This document shows, piece after piece, positions 1 through 7,257 of a stretch of DNA of 9,168 bases. A program made the translations under genes and the position numbers. Position 1 is the stretch's first letter. Each line of letters begins with the position of its first letter. The stretch is from Syntrophales bacterium (GTDB taxonomy: Bacteria; Desulfobacterota; Syntrophia; Syntrophales; UBA2251): positions 1-9,168 of the forward strand of contig JALNWL010000097.1 of assembly GCA_023230905.1 (NCBI GenBank), read 5' to 3'. Under the pieces are notes generated by a model. It was not told where the DNA came from, did no database searches, and saw only the letters and a program-made list of their open reading frames with translations.

Positions 1-1353
1 GAGCGCTACCGCAACGAGGCCCTGGCCTTCCTCCGCGAACCCCTGGAGGACCTGTGCATCTCCCGCCCCAAGTCGCGCCTGACGTGGGGCATAACCCTGC
101 CTTTCGACGCCGACTACGTCACCTACGTCTGGTTCGACGCCCTGATCAACTACGTGACGGCGTTGGGCTATCCCGACGGGGCGCGTTTCGACGAGTTCTG
201 GCCCGTCGCCCAGCACCTGATCGCCAAGGACATCCTGAAGCCCCACGGGATCTACTGGCCGACGATGCTCAAGGCGGCCGGGATCGAACCCTACCGGAAT
301 CTGAACGTCCACGGCTACTGGAACGTGGACGCGAGCAAGATGTCCAAAAGCCTGGGCAACGTCGTCAAGCCGCTGGATCTGAAGGACAAATACGGGCTCG
401 ATCCGTTCCGCTACTTCCTGCTCCGGGACATGGTCTTCGGTCTCGACTCGAATTTCAGCGAGGAGGCTTTTGTCCAGCGGATCAACGCCGATCTCGCCAA
501 CGACCTAGGCAACCTCGTCAGCCGTACACTGACGATGGCGGCGAAATTCCTGTCCGGCCAGGCGCCGGCCGTGACGGAGGCAGAGGCGGAGGCGTCGCCC
601 CTTCCGGAAACCGCCCGGCGGATCCTCGCCGAGGTGGAGGCGGACTTTGCCGAGCTGGGTCTGCACAAGGCCCTGATGGTCATCTGGGAGTTCATCAATG
701 TCGCGAACAAGTACATCGTGGAGAACGAGCCTTGGACGCTGGTCAAGGAGCCGGAACGGCGGGGGCGGCTGGAGGCGGTGCTGTACAGCGTCCTGGAGGC
801 CTTGCGCGTGATTGCCGTCCTGATCGCCCCCTTCATGCCGTCCACGGCGGAGAAGATCCTCTCCCAGCTCGGCATCGAAGGCGGGACGCAGGATTTCGAT
901 TCGATCCGAAGCTGGGGCGGCCTGCCGGCCGGCAGCCGGCTTACGCGGGGAGAGGCTCTGTTCCCCAGGGTTGAATTCAGGAAGGAGGCCGCACCGATGT
1001 CCGAACCGAAGGAGGAGATGGTCCCGGTCAAGCCGGAGATCGCCTATGAGGATTTTGCACGCGTCGATCTGCGGGTGGCCACGATCCTGGAAGCCGAGGC
1101 CGTCCCGAAGTCGAACAAGCTCGTCCGCCTGAAGATCGATCTCGGCGAGGAGCGACAGATCGTGGCCGGCATCGCGAAGGATTACCCCCCGGAGACCCTG
1201 GTCGGGAAGAAGATCGTCGTCGTGGCCAACCTGAAACCCACCAAACTGATGGGCGTCGAATCCCGCGGCATGCTCCTGGCGACGGATACACCGGAAGGCC
1301 TGACGCTGATCGGATTCGACCGCGATCCGAAGACGGGCGCCCCGGTTCGTTAG
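1..1353 (+). CDS. metG: Methionyl-tRNA synthetase, C-terminal part (5' end outside window)
   Basis: This class I synthetase charges tRNA(Met) with methionine in the cytoplasm. The frame is open from base 1 and runs 450 codons to a TAG at 1351-1353. About 190 N-terminal residues, with the HIGH motif, should lie upstream of the window. The fragment starts inside the catalytic domain (WGI..PFD, then YVWFDALINY at about residues 41-50). The KMSKS signature is intact at bases 337-351, followed by LGN. A helical anticodon-binding domain follows, and from about base 1039 a C-terminal EMAPII/Trbp111-like tRNA-binding domain with DLRVATI, QIVAGIA, VVVANLKP and KLMGVES. That appended domain helps dimerisation and tRNA binding in other MetRS proteins. 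It is the only plus-strand gene here and converges on gatB. Identification is secure; the true start cannot be seen. Confidence 0.97.
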   Translation, partial: ERYRNEALAFLREPLEDLCISRPKSRLTWGITLPFDADYVTYVWFDALINYVTALGYPDGARFDEFWPVAQHLIAKDILKPHGIYWPTMLKAAGIEPYRNLNVHGYWNVDASKMSKSLGNVVKPLDLKDKYGLDPFRYFLLRDMVFGLDSNFSEEAFVQRINADLANDLGNLVSRTLTMAAKFLSGQAPAVTEAEAEASPLPETARRILAEVEADFAELGLHKALMVIWEFINVANKYIVENEPWTLVKEPERRGRLEAVLYSVLEALRVIAVLIAPFMPSTAEKILSQLGIEGGTQDFDSIRSWGGLPAGSRLTRGEALFPRVEFRKEAAPMSEPKEEMVPVKPEIAYEDFARVDLRVATILEAEAVPKSNKLVRLKIDLGEERQIVAGIAKDYPPETLVGKKIVVVANLKPTKLMGVESRGMLLATDTPEGLTLIGFDRDPKTGAPVR

Positions 1354-1377
1354 GGGAGCCCCCGCGCCCCCCCCCGT

Positions 1378-2817
1378 CTACGAGGCTGCGCTTACCTTCT
1401 TGGCCAGCAAATCCCGGAGGACCTTCGGATTGGCCTTTCCACCGGAGGCCTGCATCACCTGGCCGATCAGAAAGCCCAGGGCCTTTCCCTGTCCGGCCCG
1501 AACGTCGGCGACCGCCGCCGGTTGCTCAGCCAACACCTTGTCGATCAGCGCATCGAGGGCATCGGGGTCGGAAACCTGCCTGAATCCGAGGGCGCTGACG
1601 ATCGCCTCCGGGGCTTTGTCGCTGTCGAACAACTGCCCCAGGACCTCACGCGCCGCATGGGCGTTGATTTCGTCCCGCGCCAGCATGTTCAGGAGGGCGG
1701 CGAAGCGCGCGGGGGGCACGGCCGATCCGCTCAACTCCTGCCCCCGGTCCTTGACGGCCGGGATCAGTTGCGTGACGAGCCAGTGCATCGCCGTGCGCGG
1801 CGAGACCCCCTGCCCGATCAGCGCCTCAAAATAACCGGCCACCTCCGGATCGGCGCTCAGGAAGACGGCTTCCTCGCCGGACAGTCCGTGCTGCGAGACA
1901 AAGCGCTCGGCCCGGGCGGCCGGCATTTCCGGAAGACGCGTGCGCATCCGTTCAATCCACTCAGGCGCCAGTTCAATGACCGGCACGACGGGGTCGGGAA
2001 TGCAGGGCCCTTCGAATTTCCCGCGCATGGCCAGCGTGACTTTCTTGTCCGGGTCCCAGAGGCGGGTATGCAGGGTCACCACTTTGCCTGCCTGCACGTC
2101 CGCGCTCTGACGGTTGATTTCATAGGCGACGGCATCACCCACGTGACGGATGGAATTCATGTTCTTGACTTCCACCTTCGTATTCATCTGGCCGGTGCCT
2201 TTCGGGCGCACGGAAATGTTGGCATCGACGCGCATCGTACCGTTTTCCATGCTGCATTCGGACGACCCCACGTAACGCACCTGGGTCCGCAGCGCCTTGA
2301 GAAATTCCATCGCCTCGGAGGGCGTGCGGAAATCCGGTTCGGTCACGATTTCCACGAGCGGCGCGCCGGCACGGTTGAAATCCACCAGGCTGATCGGCAG
2401 GCGACCCTCCATTTCATGCACCAGCTTGGCGACGTCCTCCTCCATGTGGATGTGGTGGATGCGCAGTTTCCTGGGCCGGCCGTTTTCATCCGAGATGTCG
2501 ATGGCGCCGCCACGCGCCAGGGGAAGGTGCGCCTGCGACAGTTGATAGCCTTTCGGAAGGTCGGGGTAGTAGTAAACCTTCTGGTCGAAGGCGCTTCTGG
2601 GCTGAAGTTCCGCCCCCAGCCCCAGACACAGGAGCGCGGCCTTTTCGAGCGCCTCCCGGCTCAGCCGGGGAAGGGCGCCCGGAAACCACAGGCAGGTCGG
2701 ACAGATGTTCATGTTGGGTTTGTCGCCCGGGCGGTTGGAACAATCGCAAAACATCTTGGTCGCGCAGTTGAGCTCCACATGGATTTCCAATCCGATGACC
2801 GCTTCAAATTCCATCAT
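1378..2817 (-). CDS. gatB: Asp/Glu-tRNA amidotransferase subunit B (GatB), with an altered HDYR segment
   Basis: GatB is the subunit of GatCAB that phosphorylates the side-chain carboxylate of Asp-tRNA(Asn) or Glu-tRNA(Gln) and then amidates it with ammonia supplied by GatA. The protein has 479 residues, a normal length. Visible family features are GLEIHVEL at 9-16, the paired cysteines C24/C26 and C39/C42 of the zinc knuckle, YYYPDLPKGYQ at 82-91, HMEED at 124-128, SLVDFNRAG at 143-151, and a C-terminal YqeY-like helical domain ending in KALGFLIGQVM and GKANP. An oddity lies at 264-279. Most GatB proteins read MRSKEEAHDYRYFPEPDL there; this one reads MRGKFEGPCIPDPVVP, a deletion of about four residues that removes His-Asp-Tyr-Arg. 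The ATG at 2817 overlaps the gatA-like stop as ATGA. A GGGAGG lies six bases upstream; a second ATG follows directly and is the alternative start. Translation is probably coupled to the gatA-like gene. Confidence 0.95.
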   Translation of the reverse strand: MMEFEAVIGLEIHVELNCATKMFCDCSNRPGDKPNMNICPTCLWFPGALPRLSREALEKAALLCLGLGAELQPRSAFDQKVYYYPDLPKGYQLSQAHLPLARGGAIDISDENGRPRKLRIHHIHMEEDVAKLVHEMEGRLPISLVDFNRAGAPLVEIVTEPDFRTPSEAMEFLKALRTQVRYVGSSECSMENGTMRVDANISVRPKGTGQMNTKVEVKNMNSIRHVGDAVAYEINRQSADVQAGKVVTLHTRLWDPDKKVTLAMRGKFEGPCIPDPVVPVIELAPEWIERMRTRLPEMPAARAERFVSQHGLSGEEAVFLSADPEVAGYFEALIGQGVSPRTAMHWLVTQLIPAVKDRGQELSGSAVPPARFAALLNMLARDEINAHAAREVLGQLFDSDKAPEAIVSALGFRQVSDPDALDALIDKVLAEQPAAVADVRAGQGKALGFLIGQVMQASGGKANPKVLRDLLAKKVSAAS

Positions 2818-4013
2818 GCATTCCCTCCCCGGCGCGCGTTTAGAAGGTGCTCGCCCAGCGCGAGCAGCCGCGCGTCGCTGAGCCTCGGACCCGACAGCTG
2901 CACGCCCGGGTGAGGTCGGCCTTGCGCCGGCGGCAGGTAAAGCGCCGGCAGGCCGGCGACATTGGCATAGGCCGTGAGCGCGAATTGCGCATACGTATCG
3001 GCCAGCGACGCCGGGGCGTCCGGGCCGCCTCTTTCCACCGGGATGGCCCAGAAGTCCGCCTGCGCCGCGAGCCGCCGCATGCCGGCCACGAGCCGCGCGC
3101 GGATACGGCAGGCGTCTTCATACGCGTCGTAGCGCTCGAACTGAAAAAACGTCCCCTGAAACAGATAGCTTTTCAACAGCGGGCCGAAGGCCGCACCGCG
3201 CGAGGAGAGATACATCTCGTTCCAGTTTTTGGCGCCCGGCACGCGCACGCCGTAGCGGACCGAATCGTACCGTCCGGTGCAGGAGGACGCTTCCACGGCG
3301 CCCACGATTTTATGGACCGGCAAAAAAAGCGGGAAATCGGGCAGGGACAGCTCCTTGACGGTCAAACCCGCATCCCCGAGCGTTTCGATTGCGGCACGGT
3401 AAAGAGATTCCTGCCGGGCAGGCAAGCTGCCCGGCGCCTCTTTGATGATCCCCACGGTTGTTTTTCCCCTGTCGATGTTCTGCGGGGAAAAATCCGGGGT
3501 CGTTTCATCGGGGAGGGAGAAATCCCGCTCGTCCGGCCCGGCGATGGCCTTCAGAATCTCGCGGATATTTTTCAGGCTGTCGGAAAGAATCCCGTAGCAC
3601 TCCATCGATGGAATCAGACCGATGAGACCGAAGCGCGACACCAGGCCGTAACTGGGCTTGAAACCGCATACGTCGCCCGCCGAGGCGGCCAGACGACTCT
3701 CGCCCATCAGGTCCAGAACCAGCTCCGCATGGGCGGCGTTCCGTTTGATCGCCTCTCCGGCCCGGCTGCCGTCGAGACCGAATCCGAATTCGCTCATGCG
3801 GGTCGAGCCGCAGATTGAAGCCCCGGCCTGACGCAACCGCTCGACAACGGTGGCGTCTTCCAGGGCCACAAAACGGGCGAGGGCGTTGGAGCCGGCGTCC
3901 GTCGGCCAGCCTGCCGCCGAGACATTGGGCTGGATCGCGATGTTCATCCCCTTGAGCGGTCCGTCTGCGGGGACGGCGGCCTCGGGAGGGCGGTAGAAAA
4001 AGATTGAATCCAT
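2814..4013 (-). CDS. gatA: GatA-like amidase-signature protein, shortened and lacking catalytic residues
   Basis: This occupies the gatA slot between GatC (fused to AspRS) and gatB, but at 399 residues it is far below the usual ~480. The start chosen is the ATG at 4013, with GGGAG eight bases upstream and 14 bases after the aspS-gatC stop. GatA homology is clear from GPLKGMNIAI at 18-27, DATVVERLRQAGA at 53-65, TRMSEFGFG at 71-79, GFKPSYGLVSRFGLIG at 117-132, EASS..RYDSVRYG at 241-255, and ANVAGLPAL at 350-358. The first ~65 residues of normal GatA are absent. The catalytic Lys of the IKDN motif is Gln28 (IAIQPN). The GGSSGGS loop bearing the cis-Ser is missing, by a deletion of roughly 20 residues near 80-100. 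The nucleophile motif TGGSIRQPA is replaced by MGESRLAAS, where at best one Ser (105) survives. The frame is uninterrupted and the fold-defining blocks are kept, so it looks like a maintained, catalytically dead paralog rather than a decaying gene. The stop TGA overlaps the gatB ATG. Confidence 0.88.
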   Translation of the reverse strand: MDSIFFYRPPEAAVPADGPLKGMNIAIQPNVSAAGWPTDAGSNALARFVALEDATVVERLRQAGASICGSTRMSEFGFGLDGSRAGEAIKRNAAHAELVLDLMGESRLAASAGDVCGFKPSYGLVSRFGLIGLIPSMECYGILSDSLKNIREILKAIAGPDERDFSLPDETTPDFSPQNIDRGKTTVGIIKEAPGSLPARQESLYRAAIETLGDAGLTVKELSLPDFPLFLPVHKIVGAVEASSCTGRYDSVRYGVRVPGAKNWNEMYLSSRGAAFGPLLKSYLFQGTFFQFERYDAYEDACRIRARLVAGMRRLAAQADFWAIPVERGGPDAPASLADTYAQFALTAYANVAGLPALYLPPAQGRPHPGVQLSGPRLSDARLLALGEHLLNARRGGNA

Positions 4014-4027
4014 GCGGAGGTCTCCCT

Positions 4028-6148
4028 TTATTCCAGGATACTGGCAACCTTGAAGAAACGGCCTTTGACCGCGGGCGCACGGCTGAGCAGCTGGCCCGTC
4101 TCGGCGAGCGGCGAACATTTTTCCTGAATTCCCGGGCGCGTACGGTTGGCGACCGGGGCCACGGTGTAGAGCGCCTCTCCTTCGCCCGCGTTCTGGGCCG
4201 CCAGCAAGGCCAAGGCGTCCGCCTGTGCCAGGACGTCTTCCATCCCGGGGCGTTCGTCCGCGGACAGACCGATGCGCGACACCCAGGATAGGCGGTCGAT
4301 CCGGTTTTCATTTTCCGCGGTGCCGGGCAGGACGTCCTGGCTGCCCAGATTCAGCAGCCCCAGTTCGGCAAGCTGCTCCCGCTTCACCGGGGAGGGCGCG
4401 CCGGTCAGGGGGCAGGCGGCGCCGCGGTTTTTGGGGAATGCGATCACCTCGCGGATCGACGGGGTCTTGAGAATCATCGAAACGGCCCGGTCCATGCCCA
4501 GTGCGAGCCCCCCGTGCGGCGGCGCGCCGAAATCGAACGCCCGCAGGAAAAAGCCGAACTTCTCCTTCGTTTCCGCTTCGGTCAATCCCAATGCGGCGAA
4601 TATCCTGCGTTGCAGATCGCGGTCATTGATGCGGATGCTGCCGCCGCCGAGTTCCTCGCCGTTGATGACCAGATCGTAGGCCCGGGATCGCAGCGACAGA
4701 AGCTCTTCGATGTTTTTTGGATCGAAATCGGCCCGGTCCGGCGCGGTGAACGGATGGTGGCTGGAGGTGACGCCGCCTTCATCGGTCGCCTCGAACAGCG
4801 GAAACTCCGTGATCCAGACCGGACAAAAGCTGTTCGACGGAATCAGGCCGAGACGATTCGCCAGATGCAGGCGCAGTTGGCCGAGTGCCGATGTGACCGT
4901 CGCATGGGAAGGATCGGCGATCAGGATCAGAACGTCCCCGTCGGCTGCGGAGAATTTTCCACGCAGCGCCTCCAGCTCCAACTCGCTGAAGAACTGGACG
5001 ATGTTCGATTCGAATTTCCCGTCTTCGACGCGCATCCAGGTCATCCCCTTCGCGCCGAACGACGGCACGATTTCCTTGGCGTATTCGTTCTGCAGGACAT
5101 TCTTGCTCAGCTGGCCGGACTGACCCTGGATGTTGATGCCCTTGATGCAGCCGCCGCGCTCGAGAATCTGGCGGAAGATCGAATAGCGGGTCTGGGCGAA
5201 CACCGATGTGACATCGACGAAACGCAGCCCGAAGCGGAGATCGGGGCGGTCGGAGCCGGTCGTGTCCATCGCCTCCGCATGGGTCATGCGGGCGAAGGGC
5301 CGGGGCAGCGTGATGCCGCCGACGGCGAACATCCGAACGGTCAGCTCCTCGATCAGCTCATAAAGGAATTCTTCATCGATGAACGAGGCCTCGATGTCGA
5401 GCTGGGTAAATTCCGGTTGCCGGTTGGGGCGCAGATCTTCGTCGCGGAAGCAGCGCGCCAGTTGAAAGTAACGTTCCATACCGCCGATCATGAGCAGCTG
5501 TTTGAAGAGTTGCGGGGATTGGGGCAAGGCGTAGAAATTCTCCGGATGAACGCGGCTGGGGACCAGGTAATCCCGGGCCCCTTCGGGCGTGCTCATCGTC
5601 AGTACCGGCGTTTCGATTTCGACAAAGCCCCGCGAATCGAGAAAGTCTCGGACGCATTGAAAAATGCGGTGCCGGGCGATCAGATTGTCCCGCATGGACG
5701 TCCGGCGGATGTCCAGATACCGGTACTGGAGCCTCAAGTCCTCGGCCACCGTGTCCGTGCCCGCGGACGGGGCGCCCGCGACCATGGCCTTGTCGGAAAC
5801 GGCAAAGGGCAGCGCATCCGATTCGGACAGCACCTCCAGTTCGGTGACCAGCACTTCCATCGATCCCGTTTCGATATGGGGGTTTTCCGTTCCCTCACGG
5901 CGCTGTTTGACTTCGCCGCGAACCGCGATGCAATATTCGGCGCGCAGCCCGGCGGCCCGCCGGCAGACATCGGCTGCCGCTATTTCAGGGCTGAATACGA
6001 TCTGTACGATCCCGCTGCGGTCGCGCAGATGGATAAACAGCAGACCGCCGTGATCCCGGAAGGCGTCCACCCAGCCCGCCAGAAGCACCCGGCGTCCGAC
6101 CTCTCCCAACGTCAACTGACCGCAAAAAACCCGTTCGGAAAAAAGCAT
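4028..6148 (-). CDS. aspS: Aspartyl-tRNA synthetase fused to GatC (AspRS-GatC)
   Basis: One 706-residue frame joins a full bacterial-type AspRS (about 1-600) to a GatC domain (about 612-706). AspRS, a class II enzyme, aspartylates tRNA(Asp), and in non-discriminating forms also tRNA(Asn). Seen in order are an N-terminal OB-fold anticodon domain, YRYLDIRR at 142-149, TPEGARDYLVPSR at 187-199, QSPQLFKQLL at 210-219, motif 2 FRDEDLR at 234-240, RQPEFTQLDIE at 243-253, an inserted GAD domain at about 290-420, HHPFTAP at 464-470, and motif 3 GLALGMDR at 547-554. His33 in RDHGG and Gly86 in REGTENP match the residues linked to relaxed tRNA specificity in Pseudomonas AspRS. The tail carries the GatC pattern IDRLSWVSRIGLSADE, then FFKVASILE at the end. 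No in-frame ATG lies at the junction, so GatC should not be made separately. ATG 6148 has AAGGA eight bases upstream. The gatA-like gene follows after 14 bases. Confidence 0.96.
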   Translation of the reverse strand: MLFSERVFCGQLTLGEVGRRVLLAGWVDAFRDHGGLLFIHLRDRSGIVQIVFSPEIAAADVCRRAAGLRAEYCIAVRGEVKQRREGTENPHIETGSMEVLVTELEVLSESDALPFAVSDKAMVAGAPSAGTDTVAEDLRLQYRYLDIRRTSMRDNLIARHRIFQCVRDFLDSRGFVEIETPVLTMSTPEGARDYLVPSRVHPENFYALPQSPQLFKQLLMIGGMERYFQLARCFRDEDLRPNRQPEFTQLDIEASFIDEEFLYELIEELTVRMFAVGGITLPRPFARMTHAEAMDTTGSDRPDLRFGLRFVDVTSVFAQTRYSIFRQILERGGCIKGINIQGQSGQLSKNVLQNEYAKEIVPSFGAKGMTWMRVEDGKFESNIVQFFSELELEALRGKFSAADGDVLILIADPSHATVTSALGQLRLHLANRLGLIPSNSFCPVWITEFPLFEATDEGGVTSSHHPFTAPDRADFDPKNIEELLSLRSRAYDLVINGEELGGGSIRINDRDLQRRIFAALGLTEAETKEKFGFFLRAFDFGAPPHGGLALGMDRAVSMILKTPSIREVIAFPKNRGAACPLTGAPSPVKREQLAELGLLNLGSQDVLPGTAENENRIDRLSWVSRIGLSADERPGMEDVLAQADALALLAAQNAGEGEALYTVAPVANRTRPGIQEKCSPLAETGQLLSRAPAVKGRFFKVASILE

Positions 6149-6234
6149 GAGACGTGTCCTTTCCCTTCCGACCGCCGTCGTACCGGCAAGCCTCCGCCCC
6201 GGCGTTGGGCTTCCGCCTGCCCGCCGCCGGATGA

Positions 6235-6993
6235 TTAGAGCTTTTTACCGACCGAGGCAAGATAAATCGTGAATTCGTCCTGCCCGTCGATTTTTAGCAG
6301 GGCGTCCATCGCTTCCTGATCGTAGGCGGCGATCGCGCAGGCCCCCGCCCCGATGGCCTCGCAGGCCAGGTAGAGATTTTGGCAAACGTGGCCGGCGTCG
6401 AGGGCGATGACCTTGTGCGCCGCCAGTCCGTAACGCCATTCCATGCGGTAGGGAAGCGCCGTCCAGATGAACGTCACGGCCGCGCTGCCCGGATGGTGCT
6501 GGCCGAGAGCGGCGCGACGGATTTTCTCGTCCAGACGCTCCTCGGAGAATTCAAGCAGAAGGCGGTGCTCCATGGGCAGATAGCGGTAGATCCCCGGGGC
6601 GAGCCCCCGGACGTTCAGGACACACAGATACGTTTCGAAGGCGTGGCGGCATCCGGCGGAAGGGACCGTTCGCAGGGCATGCCCGGCGAACGGCGGCTGC
6701 CGGACGCCCTGGGTGGCCCACAGGAGAAACGACAATTCCTCACGGGCGAGGGGTTCCCGGCGATACGAGCGGCGGCTTTCCCGGTTTCGAATCGCCGTTT
6801 CGAGGTCGATCCTCCCCAGGGCCCCGAACCGATCGCAAGGGGTCAGGTCGATCCGTTCGGCGTCCGTTGGGCAGGGCTTCTGGACGGGCGGCGGCGCAAC
6901 GCCTCGGTTCTGGTCCGTCCGCGAAAAATCGATGACCTTGCGGATGCTGTCCTTGAGAAACAACCGGTAGGCCTTGATGAGGTCTTCATCCAT
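6235..6993 (-). CDS. SagB-type nitroreductase family protein
   Basis: This is a 252-residue flavoprotein of the SagB/ThcOx branch of the nitroreductase superfamily. Members bind FMN and oxidise or reduce small substrates. SagB itself oxidises azolines in peptide maturation, but many stand-alone members have no known substrate. Seen are the FMN-binding start AIRNRESRRSYRREPL at 67-82, ELSFLLWATQGVR at 86-98, the PSAG segment at 111-114, PGIYRYLP at 133-140, DAGHVCQNLYLACEAIGAGACAI at 199-221, and a closing YLASVGK at 244-250. No YcaO, SagC or precursor-peptide gene is nearby, so a peptide-modifying role is not supported here. The ATG at 6993 was chosen because family similarity begins there (MDEDLIKAYRLFLKDSIR). 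Its ribosome site is weak. An in-frame ATG at 7140 would add 49 residues of Arg/Pro-rich sequence and is unlikely. It lies 86 bases upstream of aspS-gatC on the same strand, so cotranscription is possible. Confidence 0.88.
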   Translation of the reverse strand: MDEDLIKAYRLFLKDSIRKVIDFSRTDQNRGVAPPPVQKPCPTDAERIDLTPCDRFGALGRIDLETAIRNRESRRSYRREPLAREELSFLLWATQGVRQPPFAGHALRTVPSAGCRHAFETYLCVLNVRGLAPGIYRYLPMEHRLLLEFSEERLDEKIRRAALGQHHPGSAAVTFIWTALPYRMEWRYGLAAHKVIALDAGHVCQNLYLACEAIGAGACAIAAYDQEAMDALLKIDGQDEFTIYLASVGKKL

Positions 6994-7044
6994 ACGGGGG
7001 TCCGATTCCAAAAGAGAATCTGGGGTCTCGCGTCTACGGCCCTT

Positions 7045-7073
7045 CCATAACCCGGGTCCCGTCGAAAAGTCAT
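7045..7073 (-). promoter_or_regulatory. Weak candidate promoter for the nitroreductase gene
   Basis: On the minus strand ATGACT (7068-7073) and TTATGG (7045-7050) are separated by 17 bases and sit about 50 bases before the nitroreductase start. They flank an A/T-rich patch in otherwise GC-rich DNA. Both hexamers match the sigma-70 consensus only partly, so this is a tentative call. Confidence 0.22.
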
Positions 7074-7196
7074 TTTTTTTCGATTCCAGCCGGGGCCGGG
7101 GCTGCGCCCGCGCCGTGTCTTTTTGCGGCGGCCGGGGCATGGTTCAATCCGTTCGGGTTTTGACGGGCGGCAGGGGGCGGGAAGGGCCAAACAACG

Positions 7197-7233
7197 CCCG
7201 GGCCGGGGGAAAGGGGGCTTCCCGCGGCCCGGG
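7197..7233 (-). terminator. Strong GC hairpin after metK, probable terminator with a weak U-tract
   Basis: CCCGGGCCG at 7197-7205 pairs perfectly with CGGCCCGGG at 7225-7233. After one G/G mismatch the stem continues, with GGGAA at 7207-7211 pairing with TTCCC at 7219-7223 around a seven-base loop. The hairpin begins 24 bases past the metK stop in the metK reading direction. Only a loose T-rich run (GTTGTTT) follows it, so termination may be partial or the hairpin may mainly protect the 3' end. Confidence 0.55.
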
Positions 7234-7257
7234 TTTCGTGCCAGGGTCTGCGTTTCC

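Noticed and set aside
1354..1377. Terminator between the convergent metG and gatB genes
   Set aside because: The 24-base gap is mostly C, with a run of nine, and has no stem-loop or T-tract. The C-run is noted only as a place where sequencing errors are possible.
1522..2913. Long plus-strand open frame opposite gatB
   Set aside because: It is antisense to a clearly conserved gatB, its predicted product is rich in Arg, His and Gly with no family motif, and no ribosome site marks its start. High GC readily leaves such frames open.
2814..4013. GatA-like gene as a frameshifted pseudogene of normal gatA
   Set aside because: No stop or frame break is present, missing parts are removed cleanly in frame, flanking blocks stay conserved, and start and stop signals fit the operon. 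Selection tests on relatives would settle it.
4014..4118. Upstream extension of the GatA-like protein to an ATG at 4118
   Set aside because: The extra 35 residues overlap the conserved GatC end in another frame, show no GatA similarity, and the ATG at 4013 has a good ribosome site.
4514..6238. 574-codon plus-strand open frame opposite aspS-gatC
   Set aside because: It is a mirror of the conserved AspRS frame, with biased composition and no recognisable domain.
7062..7083. A/T hairpin TCGAAAA / TTTTCGA with a run of eight T on the plus strand, as a terminator
   Set aside because: The stem is short and A/T only, the T-run lies inside the hairpin instead of after it, and no plus-strand gene ends nearby.
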